Shown here in pieces: positions 27,801 to 42,800 of a stretch of 64,000 nt of DNA. The notes below the pieces were generated by a model. The model was given only the letters and a program-made list of their open reading frames with translations, ran no database searches and was not told where the DNA came from. Source of the DNA: Corbicula japonica (lineage: Eukaryota > Mollusca > Bivalvia > Venerida > Cyrenidae); the NCBI GenBank assembly GCA_038501625.1, contig JAZAYU010000010.1, positions 9,445,380-9,509,379 of the forward strand. Direction: 5' to 3'. Both the position numbers and the translations under genes were made by a program. Position 1 is the first letter of the stretch. Each line of letters opens with the position of its first letter.

Positions 27801-30800
27801 ATGTGCCATTTCCGAGAATGCTTCCAGACGAGATTGGGTATGTATTGTTGGGAACTCCAATGCTGTCATTGAACAAAGCTGAGCATTTGGTATAGAAAGA
27901 TGGATCCGTGTAAGTCATTGTGTAGTCAAAATTCATGTACACCTGTAACAGACAATACAACTTATTAAAACATACATGTACAGTCCAACCTGTGCCAAGT
28001 AAACGATGACCACCTTTGGAGAAAGACCCAGTCCCAAGGTTATAAAACTAAGAATGGAAACCAGTCTCAAATAACAAGCATCTAATTGGCTGAAATGGCA
28101 ACTGGCTTCCATTTTAGCCAATCAGATGCTTGAGATTTGAGACTGGTTTCAAATCCCAGTTTTTATATTTATTGTAATTGTCTCACTGACTGATTTAAAG
28201 AACAAATTTACCTGTCATCAAAGACCACTTTTGCTTTTTCCCTGAGTGATCTCTGAAGGCAGGTTTGATTGAACTTTGAAACCAGGTCATAAGAACTTGA
28301 AGATAACTAAATACTCAAGAACTATAATCATTTATTAATAGTTTGACCAGGGCACAAGATCATAAAACTAAAACTGGAGACCAGTCTCAAATCTCAAGCA
28401 TCTGATTGGCAGAAATGGTGATTTTCAGCTAAAAAATAACTTTTCTTGTTCCAACAAAACAAATCATTAAAAAATCTAATTTTGTTGGCAAATTCTTTCA
28501 ATGTTTTATAAATGCTTAAACAAAACACAAACCTCTTTACTATTCTGAACATAACCTGTCGTCCGCTGTGTTAAAAACACAATATTGAGTCCATCTAGAA
28601 GACCAAAAGTTGAGTCACAGTTGTTTTTAAGACGAGCAGCCATAGCAGCATATGTGGATGGAGAACCACTGTTTAAACGGTCATTATAATAACTGATACA
28701 TCCTGAAGGGACGCTTGGGATGCTAGCATTTAGCGGAACAAAGCTGTACTGTAATGTGCCAATAAACTGCTTCGGGACAGTCAAACTATCTGCAAAGAAA
28801 ATAAACAATAATTAGATGATAATTTACACAGGTATCACTATATTTCGTGAGTGTTTAATGTTCGCATATTTTGCTTATATTCAACAAATTTTCATGAAGC
28901 TTTGCTCGTGTTGTCTTTTTATATGACAAGACTGCCGGGCAATTTCAATCTGTCCTAGTGAATACAGGTAATAATGAGATAAAATATTTTATTTTACATT
29001 AATTTTTCGATTGAATCATTGAGATTTGTCAGTGAAATTGAAACTGTGGAATACCTTTTTTATTTTCACTGTTTTTGCCAAACTACTTTTTTTTAGCTTA
29101 ATACATGTACCTTCCTTTGGTATGCCATACATGGTGTAATGTTTGATTCATTATGTAAATTTTAATAAAATTAACTGTTGTTTTGCAGTTTCTTTCAACA
29201 ATATAGATAAACTGTTTAAAAAACTTGCATCTAAAATAAATGTCAGAACTTTTTTGTAGTACTGCAAAATCAGTTATGACTGGAAGTTAATAAGAAATTA
29301 TTCTGAGGGCACTCTGCAGGGAATAAGAAACTGAGTTTGCAGTTCTTACAGATTACTTTGTCAAGAAACTACGCCACATGTGAAAATATCAGTTTCTGGA
29401 GATTATTCATGAAATTAAATCAATACTTTACTGTAACAAACAAATATCCTCTATATATTGAAAGCAAAATTGAAACTATAGTCGTTTATATTACACATTG
29501 ATATGGAGAGTTGTATTGTAACCTTTTACTCCATAAATTTTAATGCTTGTGCAACCAGTTAGATCCTGATCAGATGACACATCTGTGTTGTCTGATATGG
29601 ATCTGCACAAATGGCATCTTGGACAGAAATAACCCATCGCGTCTAAAAGCAAACAGTCCTGTGCCCAAGGTTATAAAACTGAGCATGGAAACCAGTCTCA
29701 AATCTCAAGCATCTGATTGGCTGAAATGGCGACTGGTCGCCATTTCAGCCAATCAGATGCTTGAGATTTGAGACTGGTTTCCAAACTCAGTTTTATAACC
29801 TTGGGACCAGATGGAACAGATATGTCATCTGATCAGGATCAACACTATTCACCCATGCAATAAAGGTGTATCTATGGAGTAAAGAGTTACCATTTTGCAA
29901 TTTTTCCTTCATGATAAAGGTTAACTTGTGTTTGTTATGAAGCATGTTTTTTGGTGGTACAGGAGCCTGGTCAGTAGGGTAATTACTAGATTTAAAAACA
30001 ACACCTTTTTTTTAAGAATAATCTTCAAACTTACTTTGAGCACAGTCCGGTACATAAGTATTAAAATCTCCATCATTCACACACTGAGTAGTGATTGTGG
30101 TACTGACAGTGCTATAAAATGAGAAGTTGGGGTTACACTCAACTGTGAAGGAATAACCATTTCGAGTTATTGCAACTGTACTGTACTTACTTTGAGCACA
30201 GTCCGGTATGTAGGTATTAAAATCTCCACCATTTACACACGTAGTGGTTATTGAAGTACTGACAGTGCTATAAAACGAGTAGTTGGGGTTACACTGAACT
30301 GTGCAGGAGTATCCATTAGTTATAGCCACACAGGTCTTGTTTCCATTCACTGGGTCGGGCAGCGCCAGGGGCGAGCACGGCTGGGCTGAAACAAAAAAAG
30401 TAAAAACTTTGTACTGGTAAGTCATTTTTTGGCAATATTGAGTATTTGGTGCCATTGTATTTGTTTTTTCAAGCATTAAATGACTGTAAGAGTTATATCT
30501 GGGTGGAACTATTCAGTATAGACAAAAATTCAATATCATGGATGCGTTAAGTCATGCTTAATAGATATTTTGTCTTTATATTTGTCAAAATGGTTTATCT
30601 CTAAACAATTAAAATGCTTCATAAGTTAGTTATTAGTAATTGTGATATTTGTTAAGTCCAAATGATGGAATATGGAAAAGCAATATCCACGCAGTAAAGG
30701 TCTTACCAAGTATCAATTCCTGGAAGTTGCAGGTTGACGACAAGCCAGTATTATCTGTGACAGTCATTGTTGTTGTCAGGACCTGATTAAAGATTGCTAC

Positions 30801-33800
30801 AGATACGTTGCGACTGGGTGGCGAGAACGTGACACTTCGGATCCCACTGATATCTGTGTATGTGCCGGTGTATCCACTGCCGGAGGCACCATAGTCTATC
30901 GTCTTTACTTCATCACCAGTGGAAAGGTACACCCTTCTAGAAGCTGGGCATTCTGTGATTACTGGTGGCTTAGTGTCTGAAATATAATTTCAAATATATG
31001 TATTTGAATAATAATAATCTATTGAGTAACCTTCAAGAGTTTAAGCCAGATCTTGAATCAAGAAAAATACTAAGTACATTGTGTTTATCCAAATTACAGA
31101 TGCAAATAGAGTAATAGAGAAATAAACATGGCATTACTTATGATGCATTTTGCTGTAAAAATATCATAATGTTTTCAAAATGAGTACCGGTAACAGTAAC
31201 AAGGTTCTCCAATTAGTATTGTTATAAATAATAGGTAATAGTAAGTTCTTTCCAAATGTAGTACTAAATAACAAGAGGGCCATGATGGCCCTAAATCGCT
31301 CACCTGAGTACAAAAGTACTCTCAGTACTCTGGGGCAGGGCCAATTTTGACCCCAGGGCCAACATTTAAACAATGTTGGTAAAGGGTCTCTACACAATAC
31401 TCAACACCAAATATCTAAGGTCTAGTCCCATTAGTTTCGGAGAAAAATGATTTTTTATGTTTTCCTATATAAATCAATGTAAACCAAGAGAACCCTGGGG
31501 TGTGGCCAATTTTGGCCCAGGGAACATAATTTGAACAAACATAGTAGACATCCTCTAGACAATCCTACATACCAAATATCTAAGCTTTAGGAATTGAGGT
31601 TTCCAGTGAGAAGATTTTTAAAGATTGCCTTTTTTACATATTAAGGGCCCCCCAGGACGGGGCCAATTTTGACACCAGGGCCAACATTTAAACAATACTG
31701 GTAAAGGGTCTCTTCACAATACTCAACACCATATATCTTTGGTCTAGTCCTATTGGTTTCGGTGAAAAATGATTTTTTATGTTTTCCAATATAAATCAAT
31801 GTAAACTAAGAGAAGCCTGGGGCGTGGCCAATTTTGGCCCAGGGGACATAATTTAAATAAACTTGGTAGACATCCACTAGACAATGCTACATACCAAATA
31901 TCTAAGCTTTAAGCATTGAGGTTTCCAGTAGGAAGATTTTTAAAGTTTTCCTTTTTTACATATTAAGGGCCCCCAGGACAATAGATACTATTTTCTAATT
32001 GATATGTACTTTTGATTAATAATTTTTTGTGCCTAATTATACATGTAATAACATGTCTTTATTAAAGGTGACGACATTAACGTACAACAACATTGACGAT
32101 TTATGGCAGTATCAACAACCAAAAGAGTCAAAATGTGATTCTACCAAAAAAGTAATTTTATGAAAAATTGGCATGGTCCAATGCTAATTTGTAGATTTGC
32201 GAATAGATTGTACCTATCTTGCAGTACCCATTGCACAGTCGTGCAGGTTGATCTAGATCTACACCGATTACACATGTGAATAAAGGTGAATCCAGTAAGT
32301 ACATGGATGGTGCAGAATACAAACAATAATATTTCATACCATCAATACAAGCTGGAAACTTGGCGCTTGCGGCCCAGGCTGTTCCATCAGTACAGCTAAC
32401 GGTGGTTGAAGACCCAATGTTCCTGAGGATTTTTCCGGTGTTACAGGTGATTGTACAATCCCAGCCGGGATTGATTCCTGTTCTCTGAGTGCAAGTTTTT
32501 GTTCCAAACACTGGGGTTGGTAAAGCTAGTGGAGAGCAAACTGGGGCTGAAATACAAACCATTCATTGCAGCACAGATAGTAAGCAAGCTGGACTATGGT
32601 GCCAGCCATCCTGGTCCCAATGTTATAAAACTGAGAATGGAAACCAGTCTCAAATCTCAAGCATCTGATTGGCTGAAATGGTGACTGGTCACTTTTTCAG
32701 CCAACCTTGGTTGTGATTGGTTAGTATGAAGAGTGATCTAAAATTCAACAAATTAAACTGCAGAGATCTGAGACTGGTCTCAAATCTTGGTTTTATAACC
32801 TAGGGGCCTGAACAAAAAATCATAAAACTGAAGACTAGAGACCTTTCTAAAAACTCTGTTTCAAGTCTGTTTTATTGATCTTCTAAAAGAATAATTTCAG
32901 TATTAACCAATCAGGTGCTTGAGATCTTATACTGGTGTCAAGCCATTGTTTTACCATTCTATAAGACTAATTTTAGTATCAACCAATAAGCTGCTTAAGA
33001 TCTAAGACTGGTTTCAAGACATTTTTTACCATTCTATAAGACTATTTCCTTTTCTTAGCAAGTCCAAATTTCACACATATATTTTGTTTGCTTTTAAAGT
33101 AGAGATATACCTGTACTTTGTATATAATGCTGCTATTTATATGAAATTATGATATTTAGTGGGCTGGCAGATGCTGATCCAAAAAGGGATGCTCAAACCC
33201 CCTTATTGGGCAGCAAATATTTAATTTTCATGGGGATTTTTGCCAGAAAGTTGGAAATTACCATACAACTACCCTAAGACTCCCGCAAACAAACCTCTTT
33301 TCTGAAATCATGCATCAATCCCTGAATTGGGCTTCTCTTCCCATTCATTCATTCCATCAATTTATTCATTTATTCAAAAATGATACTTACGCACTGCAGT
33401 GTACTGAAAATTACAAGTGCCTGTATTCAATCCACCATCCTGCACCGCAACTTGCACAAAGAGTGGTCGGTAAAGATCTGATGCTTTGAACGTGTAGTTG
33501 GTTGGTGTGAAAGTTGTTGAACGTATGATGTTCAAGTCTGATACAATAACAGTGCCGATAAGAGCCGTAAAATCTACAAACTGTTCACTGCTACTTTGAG
33601 ACAGGGAGATAGTCTGTGGTGAAGGGCAGTTAACTGTTGGAGTTATAACATCTGAAAGAAGCAGAAAAAATCATCAGTGAAAACTTTAAACTAACAAGAA
33701 ATACTATCCTATTTAACTTCCATTTGCATTATTCAATTTATCATTTGAAGTTTCTTCTATTATTAGTCCCAAAAGTTGCCAGACTGCAGGACCTGTCTGG

Positions 33801-36800
33801 TAAAATTTAGGCTAGTCTGACATGTTTTCTTATGTTAGACCAAATGTCAGACAAAAATTTGAGCTCCTTATACTTGCTAATACCTTTTAAACATGTTTAC
33901 GTCTGACAGAACTTGTTTCGGTCAGACAGATTTTCACATCTTGTCTGATGAAATGTCTTGCACTTTTTTTCAACTTTCGAGAAGTCTGTACTTTCACTTC
34001 AGAATAGTGTCATATGCAATTTCGATATTGCATTATACAAGTATATTGAAATTGAAAATAGACATAAATGAAATTCAAAACTTCAAACGCCTGTGAATTA
34101 CAAAGAAGTACAACAAATTATGACCAACAAAACATGAAAAACCCAGCAACAAATCATTTAACATGTACGCTTTTTTGTAAAAGTTAAAACGTATATGAAT
34201 CGGTTACCTAACATGTAAGCTCAATTTGTGCAAATTTTTAACTTTTGCCTCGGTCAATTTACTATAACCCTTTCCCGTACAGATACACCTTTATTGCTAG
34301 GGCAAACAGTTTAGATCCAGATCAGCCGGCACATTCGTGCCGTCTGATCAGGATCTAAACTGTTCACTTTTTGATTCACTAGGTTATTTCTGACCAAAAT
34401 GTGACCAGTGCAGATCCTGATCAGACAGCACGGATGTGCCGGCTGATCTGGATCTACACTGGTCGCACATGCGTAAAAATGTGTATCTATACAGGAAAGG
34501 GATGAAAAAGGATGGAATCTACAAAGATATAATGAATGCACTTAGTTCAAGTGCCACTGTTCTTAAGATCATTTCATTTTTAATATTAATCCGCTTTAGA
34601 TGAATGTACCATTATATTCCCTATACTAATCAATAAATTAAAATTCAAAAATTCAATTTTACTCAACATCCATAATTATGTTACCTCTAACGCAGGCAGG
34701 AATCCAATCTGTGTTCCAAACACCGTTTTCACATCGGATTGTCTTTGACTTCGAATCTGTGAAAGTGTAATTGTCTTCACAGACAAGCCTGCAGGAAACC
34801 CCCACGGCAGGGGATGCCAGAGGGGTGCACGACTTCCAGGCGTTCAGAGGTGTGGGGAAAGACAACTCACTACAAACTTTTGCTGTAGATAATAATAATA
34901 AATTTGTGATTCCCATATTGATGCTTGGATGTGTTTCAACATTATGCATCTAAAATGCTATTTGTTTATGGCAATACCTTACAAACAAATAATAGAAACC
35001 TTAAAAAACCTATGCTTTGAGGCAGCTAAAAATAATTAATTTGTGGATTTTTATTGAAGGATATTTAGGGTCATTAAAATAATTCATATTTTTTTCAAAA
35101 GACAGTGAATGAAAAACAAAGGGTGGCCAAATACAACAGGTTTTTAGGAAGTCAAACTAGAGCCTTGGGAAATCAAATAACATGTTGAACTTTTCAATAT
35201 GGTAGGACACCAATCAGTTTAACACTTTCCTCCATAGATACACATTTATTGCGAGGGCGAACAGTTTAGATCCAGATCAGCCAGCACATCCTGATCAGGA
35301 TCAGGACCTAAACAGTTCGCATTTTGATTCGTTAGGTTATTTCTGACCAAAATGCAACCAGTGCAGATCCTGATCAGCAGGCACGGATGTGCTGGCTGAT
35401 CTGGATCGTGCTGGCTGATCTGGATCTACAATGGTTGCAAATGCGTAAAAATGCATATTTATGGAGGAATGGGTTAATAATACTTGAATGATATCGCACA
35501 TAGTGGTAAACAAAACAATATTGTACAGCAACAGTGCTAGCCAGGACAACCACAAAAAAGGTTGCACAGCTAAACCTGATAAACATGTTCAGCGTAAGAT
35601 GACATAGGTACCCGATTATTTTATTTACCATACATAGTGTGCGTTATGGGGAGACTTTCTATCAGCTCCACACTGCACAGTGCCCAAGGTTATAAAGCTG
35701 AGCATGAAAACCAGTCGCCATTTCAGCCAATCAGATGCTTGAGATTTGAGACTGGTTTCCAATCTCAGTTTTATAACCTCTAACCCAAATACGGCTACTG
35801 TGAATTTCAAATGACAGTGGGAATCAAACTTTTCCTCTTAAGTTAACCCTTTACTGCAGACACAACTGTGTTGAGTGTACAGACAGTGTAGATCCAGATC
35901 AGCTGGCACATCTGTGCTGTCTGATCAGGACCTACACTGTTCACTTTAGGAACCATAAGTTATTTCTGACCAAGATTCGACCATTACAGATCCAGATCAC
36001 AAAGCAAGGATGTGTCAGGTGTTCTGGATCTATGCAGTTTGCCCAGACCATAAAGATGTATTTATGGAGGAAAGGGTTAAACAAGTGCAAGAACTAATAG
36101 AAATAAGTCACAGATTTATATGGAGAAAAATGTTTCCTCTTCACTTACCAATCAATTTAAACATTACTTTTAAATAAAGTTGAGCGGTATAGTCTGGATC
36201 TGGAAATGGCATGGGATTTTGATGAAAAGAATGAAAAATGAAAACTAACGTTTAATGAAGACTTGTCCACGGCAGGAAGCCGAATTATTATTTTTGTCAG
36301 ATACCACAGCAGTATATGTGTATGTTTTATACACATCGGCGGCAACAACTGTGGCTGGTGGCGGGTCTTGAATATTGAATGTTGCGATGTAACGGTTGTC
36401 ATTAGTAGTAAAGTTAGTTGCCCGATTCAGAACTATATTTGCTGTGGAAGAAGCATAGTCCAACTCAATAGTAGAAAGTGGCGGACAACCAATAGTAGGC
36501 GGTGATTCATCTGATAAACAAAAAACAGAAGACAAAAATAAATCATACATTTACGTAAATTCTATTTTAATTATTCTTAATTTTGTTTAAGGTAATTTGC
36601 TGGCTTAAGTGTGCATGCACCAATCGACATAAATTGACAAGTTGAAAAGAAAAAAAGTAATTAATTTGAACACTTTTATTCGCCCTTGCCATAAAAGGTG
36701 TATATATGGAAGAAGAGGTTAAATTATCAAATGTGTACACAAATCAACTAATTGCTAAAGAAGGTAATGGATAATTGTAAGTTGTCATCTTTTCCCCCCC

Positions 36801-39800
36801 CCCGAGACATGCCTCATGTACTCCTACAGGTAGATTTTTATGATTGTATTTTTTGTGTTTAAAATCAACAAATTAATGGGGACACCTGCAGTTTACCAGA
36901 ACGTCAAATTTGTTTTCCATAACCCTGCCTGTATTTTAATTCATTTATTCATTGAACAGTTAATTCAGAATATAGTGGTGAATGGGGGCTGCTGCCCCCA
37001 CACCCCCGCTTGCATTAAATTATTAATATATAATTATTATGCGAGCTCTTTGTAAACATCCATACTGGTAAACTGCATTCTAGCCAATTAATGTCACTTT
37101 TTTAACCCTTTACTCCATAAATTTCCGTTTTTATACATTTGTGACTAGTATAGATCCAGCACATTAGTGCTTTTTGATCAGGATCTGCATTTTTTGCTTT
37201 TTGGTCAGAAAAAAACAAATAAATCACAAACAGTGAAGATCCTGTGTCCAAGATCATAAAACTAAATCTGGAGATCAGTCTCAAATCTCAAGCATCTGTG
37301 TCCAAGGTTATAAAATTGAGCATGGAAACCCGTCTCAAATCTCAAGCATCTGATTGGCTGAAATGGCAGCTGGTCACCATTTCAGCCAATCAGATCCTTG
37401 AGATTTGAGACTGATCTCAAAACTTAGTTTTATGATCTTGGGCCCTGATCAGACGGCCTATGCCATAAAGGCGTATACGTGGAGTAAAGGGTTGAAAACC
37501 ATGATACTTCTGTCCATAAAAAGAAGGGCTTTTACAATATTCTTACCGTATATCTCAACATTAAAAACACAAGTCGCCTGGTTTCCGGAAAAGTCTTCTG
37601 CTGTGTATAAGAATGTTAAATTCACAGTGACAAACTGTGTGGTATTGGCATTGGCTGGATTTATTGTGAAGGATTTTACGCCGGTGTTGTCGCTAACAGT
37701 CAAAATGGGCAGACGAGGTAAAAGCTGCTCGTACATTCTTAATACAATTGACTGTGTTGGGCAGTTCAAAATCACAGGTGGCTGGGTATCTGAAAATTTA
37801 CAAAACATAAGAATATTATTATGTACTTGAAACAATATAAAGATTCCTGAAAAAACAATATTATGTTGTGCAATATTTACATTCTAACCTGGATGAACTT
37901 TACTAAAAATAAATTTTGCTGCTCTATGTTATGACATCATTTCAAGAAATTAGTTTGTTGTTTGAAGACAAGTTTTTCATTAAAGCAACCCTTTTTCTAA
38001 TTGTTTGAAACTTATAGGTGATTTTTATTTCATAATTTGACTAAATTATGTCGATATTACCACAAACTGCATAATTAGCATTATTATACCTCAATTTCAT
38101 TTACAATGTTAATCTTCCATAGGCCAGCGTGACATTTAAGTACTGTCAAAAAAAATTTACTGCCGGAAAAATACTATCACCCGCTACCATAGGTACGGAA
38201 TGTTCGAAAATTATACTGTACCATTCGCTTTTTTACATTTCCGTAGTAAACAGACGTCAATAATGTCAATCAAAAACGTTTTTCTACCATAAACAAGGCA
38301 GATTTAAAGACTCTGGATCAAGAGACTAAAAAAAAAACACGAAGCGTGTTGAATAAAGTTGATCATGGTTTGAATAGTTTTTCGGTATAATAAAATAAAT
38401 GTTACATGTCTGACAGGGTGACAGTATTTCCTCAAGTTGACAATTTTACTGTCACCCTGTCAGACATGTAATATTTATATAATGTCCACCTCTCTACTTT
38501 ATGTCGTCATTTCAAGGAATGACATCATAATGTTCAAAGACAACTTTTCCAATGAAGAGCCTCTTATTATAACTGTACAAAACACATACCTATGCAAGTT
38601 GGCACTGTTCCAATAAAGTTTGTACCATTACAAGTCAATGTAACATTATTAGATAGAGTGTAGCCAATCCTGTTACAGCCAAATGTCACCTGACTGCCAT
38701 TTGCAAAACTGGTTGCCTTCAGGAATCCGCCTGCTGGGAAGCCTGGGTCAAAGCAGGACTGACCTGAAAAAAATAAAGTTTATGAATTTAAGAAACTACT
38801 TGCTTGTGACATACCACCAGTGCTGTCCCTTGCCAGCCTGCAAATCCAGGAAGTTTTAAGGTTCTGCAAAGATTGCAAATGGCGAAAAGTGGCTATGGAT
38901 GTAGTAAATGTTTGCAAGCTCAGTTTAGTCTAATTCATGTTCTAATTACTAAGCACATACTAAAACAAAAGAAAAACCGTTATCCATAGCTGAATACATT
39001 TATTTACTAAAATCTAGGTGGCAATAAGTATTTCCCCCAAAATTCAATTTTGAAAATTTAGCCACTTTTCGCCATTTGCAATCTTTGCGGAACCTTAACA
39101 AGGTATAGAGTCTGTAGACTGAAAGTTAGTCAGTCAATATATTTCTGTAAACATGGACAATGAATAGTTTCAATCAGATTCAAAGAGAGGTGATTCTATA
39201 ACATAACAGTTTCAGTGACTTTGCTCCAAGAATAAATCAAATTTAACTAAGTTTGTTATACCCCTACATCATTTTTACCTGTGTAAATAAACTAATAGCT
39301 TCCTTACCAGTACATTGAAGGTTTCCAAAGTCCCAGTATCCATCCGACTCACACCTGACAGTCGACGCTGACCCGCTGTTCGTTTGACCCTGTCGACTGT
39401 TATCAGTGCAGGTGAACTCAAATGTAGAGCCATACACAGTGTTTGTGACAACATAGTTAGTGCCAGGATATCTTGTTGGTTGCCCACAGTCCACAACTGT
39501 AATATATCAACATGTCTGTGATTAATATTTTATCATTACAGGGGCGGATCCTAAGGGGTATCAATGTGTTTGAAGGAACCCCCCTTTTGGGCAATATTAA
39601 ATTTTTATGGGGATTTTGGCCAGAGTTTGATACACTGTTAGCTTTTTGATTCATAAGATAATTTCTGACCGACAAGCAAACAGTGTAGATCCTGTTCTGA
39701 TCAGCTGATGGCACAGCTGGCAGATCTGGATCTTCACTGTTCACATATGCAATGAAAAATAGTAGATCTATGCGCAGAGTAAAGAGATCAGGAATACATG

Positions 39801-42800
39801 AAATTCCATCAGGAATGAGCTTCCAATAAATAGGATATGCTTGATTTGTCAGTCATAAATGTATAATATTTAATCAAACAAATTAGACTCATCCTATGCT
39901 GACTCATGTTATGCAGACACTGGCTATGTGATAGATTTATCTGGAATTATCAAAAAAGAGAATTCTGGATAATCCCTATGAAATGAAATGCCATCAACTC
40001 ACCCCCACATTCATATGGTGAACCTTGCATCTGGTAAGTCCTGGTGTTATAGTTGAATGTACAGAATCGGTACTTCTGGAAAGAACCCGAGGGTAAGGTA
40101 CAGTTCAGATCCAACCTCTGATTGTAACTGTAGGGACCAGTGCTATATAAGGCCCTGTTCAGAAGTCCTGTTGGGGTTTCTGTCAGACAAACTGCAGCTG
40201 GAAAAAAAAATTTTGGTGAAGTTTAAGAATATGTAGAAAGTAGGTAGTAGGTTTCAAAGGAAGTTGACATTATTTCCTGCAAAGATGTAAATAAGATAAT
40301 CATTGAAGTGCAAATTGATGGATTTAACCCTTTCCTGTATTGATACACCTTTATTGATAGGGTGAACAGTTTAGATCAAGATCAGCCGGCACATCCGTGC
40401 CATCCGATCAGTATCTAAACTGTTCACTTTTTGATTCATTACGTTATTTCTGACCAAAATGCGACCAGTGCAGATCCAGATCAAACAGCATGGATGTGCC
40501 GGCTGATCTGGATCTACACTGGTTGCACACACATAAAAATGCGTATTTATCAAGGAAAGGGTTAAGATGTGTGCATTTGCTCAGTCCAATTAGGGTCAAG
40601 ACTGTTTTGTTTATCAGATCAGCAGGCCCATCGATGCTGTCTGATCAGGATCTACACTTCAATTTTTGACCAGAAATGACCAAATGAATGCAAAAGCCAA
40701 CAGTGTAGATCCTGATCAGATGGAATGAATGTGTCAGCAGATCTGGATCTACACTGTTCACACAAGGATAAAACATCATATCCCATTGTGTAAAGGGCTA
40801 AAGGTTAAAGCATATGACTCAACTCAGACAGAGGGTGTAAGTCAACTTTTAAGCACTGACAAGAGTGTTTTCATAAGAACATATAAATAACTAGCTTTAA
40901 TAACAAATACATTAAATTTAATGGGTGAAAAATGAACCTAGTTATAAATGGAATCATTCTAAAATAGACTGAATTCATTCATTCTTTAAACATTGCTTTT
41001 TTACTAATATTGAACTTACGAGTGCAGGAGGGTGCAGAGCCATCCCACTGTCCATTGCTGTTACATCTAATTGTAGACCTATATGGTGTATACCCGATGT
41101 TACACTGGTACTCTACATAATCTCCATAGTGATGGCTTACTCGCTGTGTCAACAGTACACCATTGGTGATAGAAGGAGGAGCTGGGCACTGAATTACTGG
41201 TAATAAAAGAAATCCATGCATAAAACTAAACCATTGACTTTGATTATGTATGATGCATCATTAGAAAAAAAGACATATCGACTAAGCGGTAAGTGTAGAT
41301 TCGGATCATATTGGGGACTTACATGGCTCACAATGATCTTAACTGTTAACCTTTTACACCATCTATACATGTTTTATCACATGTGCAAACAATGTATATC
41401 CAGATCAGCCAGCATATCTATATCCAGATCAGCCAGCATATCTATATCCAGATCAGCCAGCATATCTATATCCAGATCAGCCAGCATATCTATATCCAGA
41501 TCAGCCAGCATATCTATATCCAGATCAGCCAGCATATCTATATCCAGATCAGCCAGCATATCTATATCCAGATCAGCCAGCATATCTATATCCAGATCAG
41601 CCAGCATATCTATATCCAGACCAGCCAGCATATCTATATCCAGATCAGCCAGCATATCTATATCCAGATCAGCCAGCATATCTATATCCAGATCAGCCAG
41701 CATATCTATATCCAGATCAGCCAGCATATCTATATCCAGATCAGCCAGCATATCTATATCCAGATCAGCCAGCATATCTATATCCAGATCAGCCAGCATA
41801 TCTATATCCAGATCAGCCAGCATATCTATATCCAGATCAGCCAGCATATCTATATCCAGATCAGCCAGCATATCTAAATCCAGATCAGCCAGCATATCTA
41901 AATCCAGATCAGCCAGCATATCTATATCCAGATCAGCCAGCATATCTATATCCAGATCAGCCAGCATATCTATATCCAGATCAGCCAGCATATCTATATC
42001 CAGATCAGCCAGCATATCTATATCCAGATCAGCCAGCATATCTATATCCAGATCAGCCAGCATATCTAAATCCAGATCAGCCAGCATATCTATATCCAGA
42101 TCAGCCAGCATATCTATATCCAGATCAGCCAGCATATCTATATCCAGATCAGCCAGCATATCTATATCCAGATCAGCCAGCATATCTATATCCAGATCAG
42201 CCAGCATATCTATATCCAGATCAGCCAGCATATCTAAATCCAGATCAGCCAGCATATCTATATCCAGATCAGCCAGCATATCTATATCCAGATCAGCCAG
42301 CATATCTAAATAAATGGATGAAAATGTATGCGTTTGATTCATTAGGTTATTTATGACCTAGAAGAGAAAAGCATAGATCCTGATCAGATGGCACATATGT
42401 GCCAAGGTCATATTTCACTAGTCGGCCAAGTTTCTACTTCACTATTCAGCCAAGATCATACTGAACTTGTCAGCAAAGGGCAAACTTTGATTGTCAGCTA
42501 AGGTCAGTCTCACAACTATATTCCAAATGGAAGCCAAAACTCATAATCTAAAAAAGATCAATCAAAAAGAAAAAACTTACAAACACAGGTATGGTTGATA
42601 TAATAAATATCAGTTGGTAGCAGCCCATTTTCTCCAGCTGTTCTTGGTATGCTGTATCCGGACGTCCCGTCTGCTGTATATAATACGTACGGAGATGAGC
42701 AAGAACACGTGTACGTGCCGGCTGGGGTATTTGAACATGTTAATCCACAGTTGTCCGTATCAAGCAAACATTCATTGATTTCTGAAGCAAACAAAAAAGA

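Noticed and set aside
37405..37830. 141-codon plus-strand frame
   Set aside because: Antisense shadow of HYR exon 21 fused to HP1 repeat sequence.
41395..42306. CRISPR-like array
   Set aside because: Direct tandem repeats without unique spacers, in a eukaryotic intron.
41216..42342. 365- and 321-codon open frames on opposite strands (Ser/Arg-rich and Asp/Leu-rich repeats)
   Set aside because: They are produced by a 24-bp minisatellite whose period is a multiple of three, so no stop can accumulate. There is no splice context or non-repeat coding sequence.
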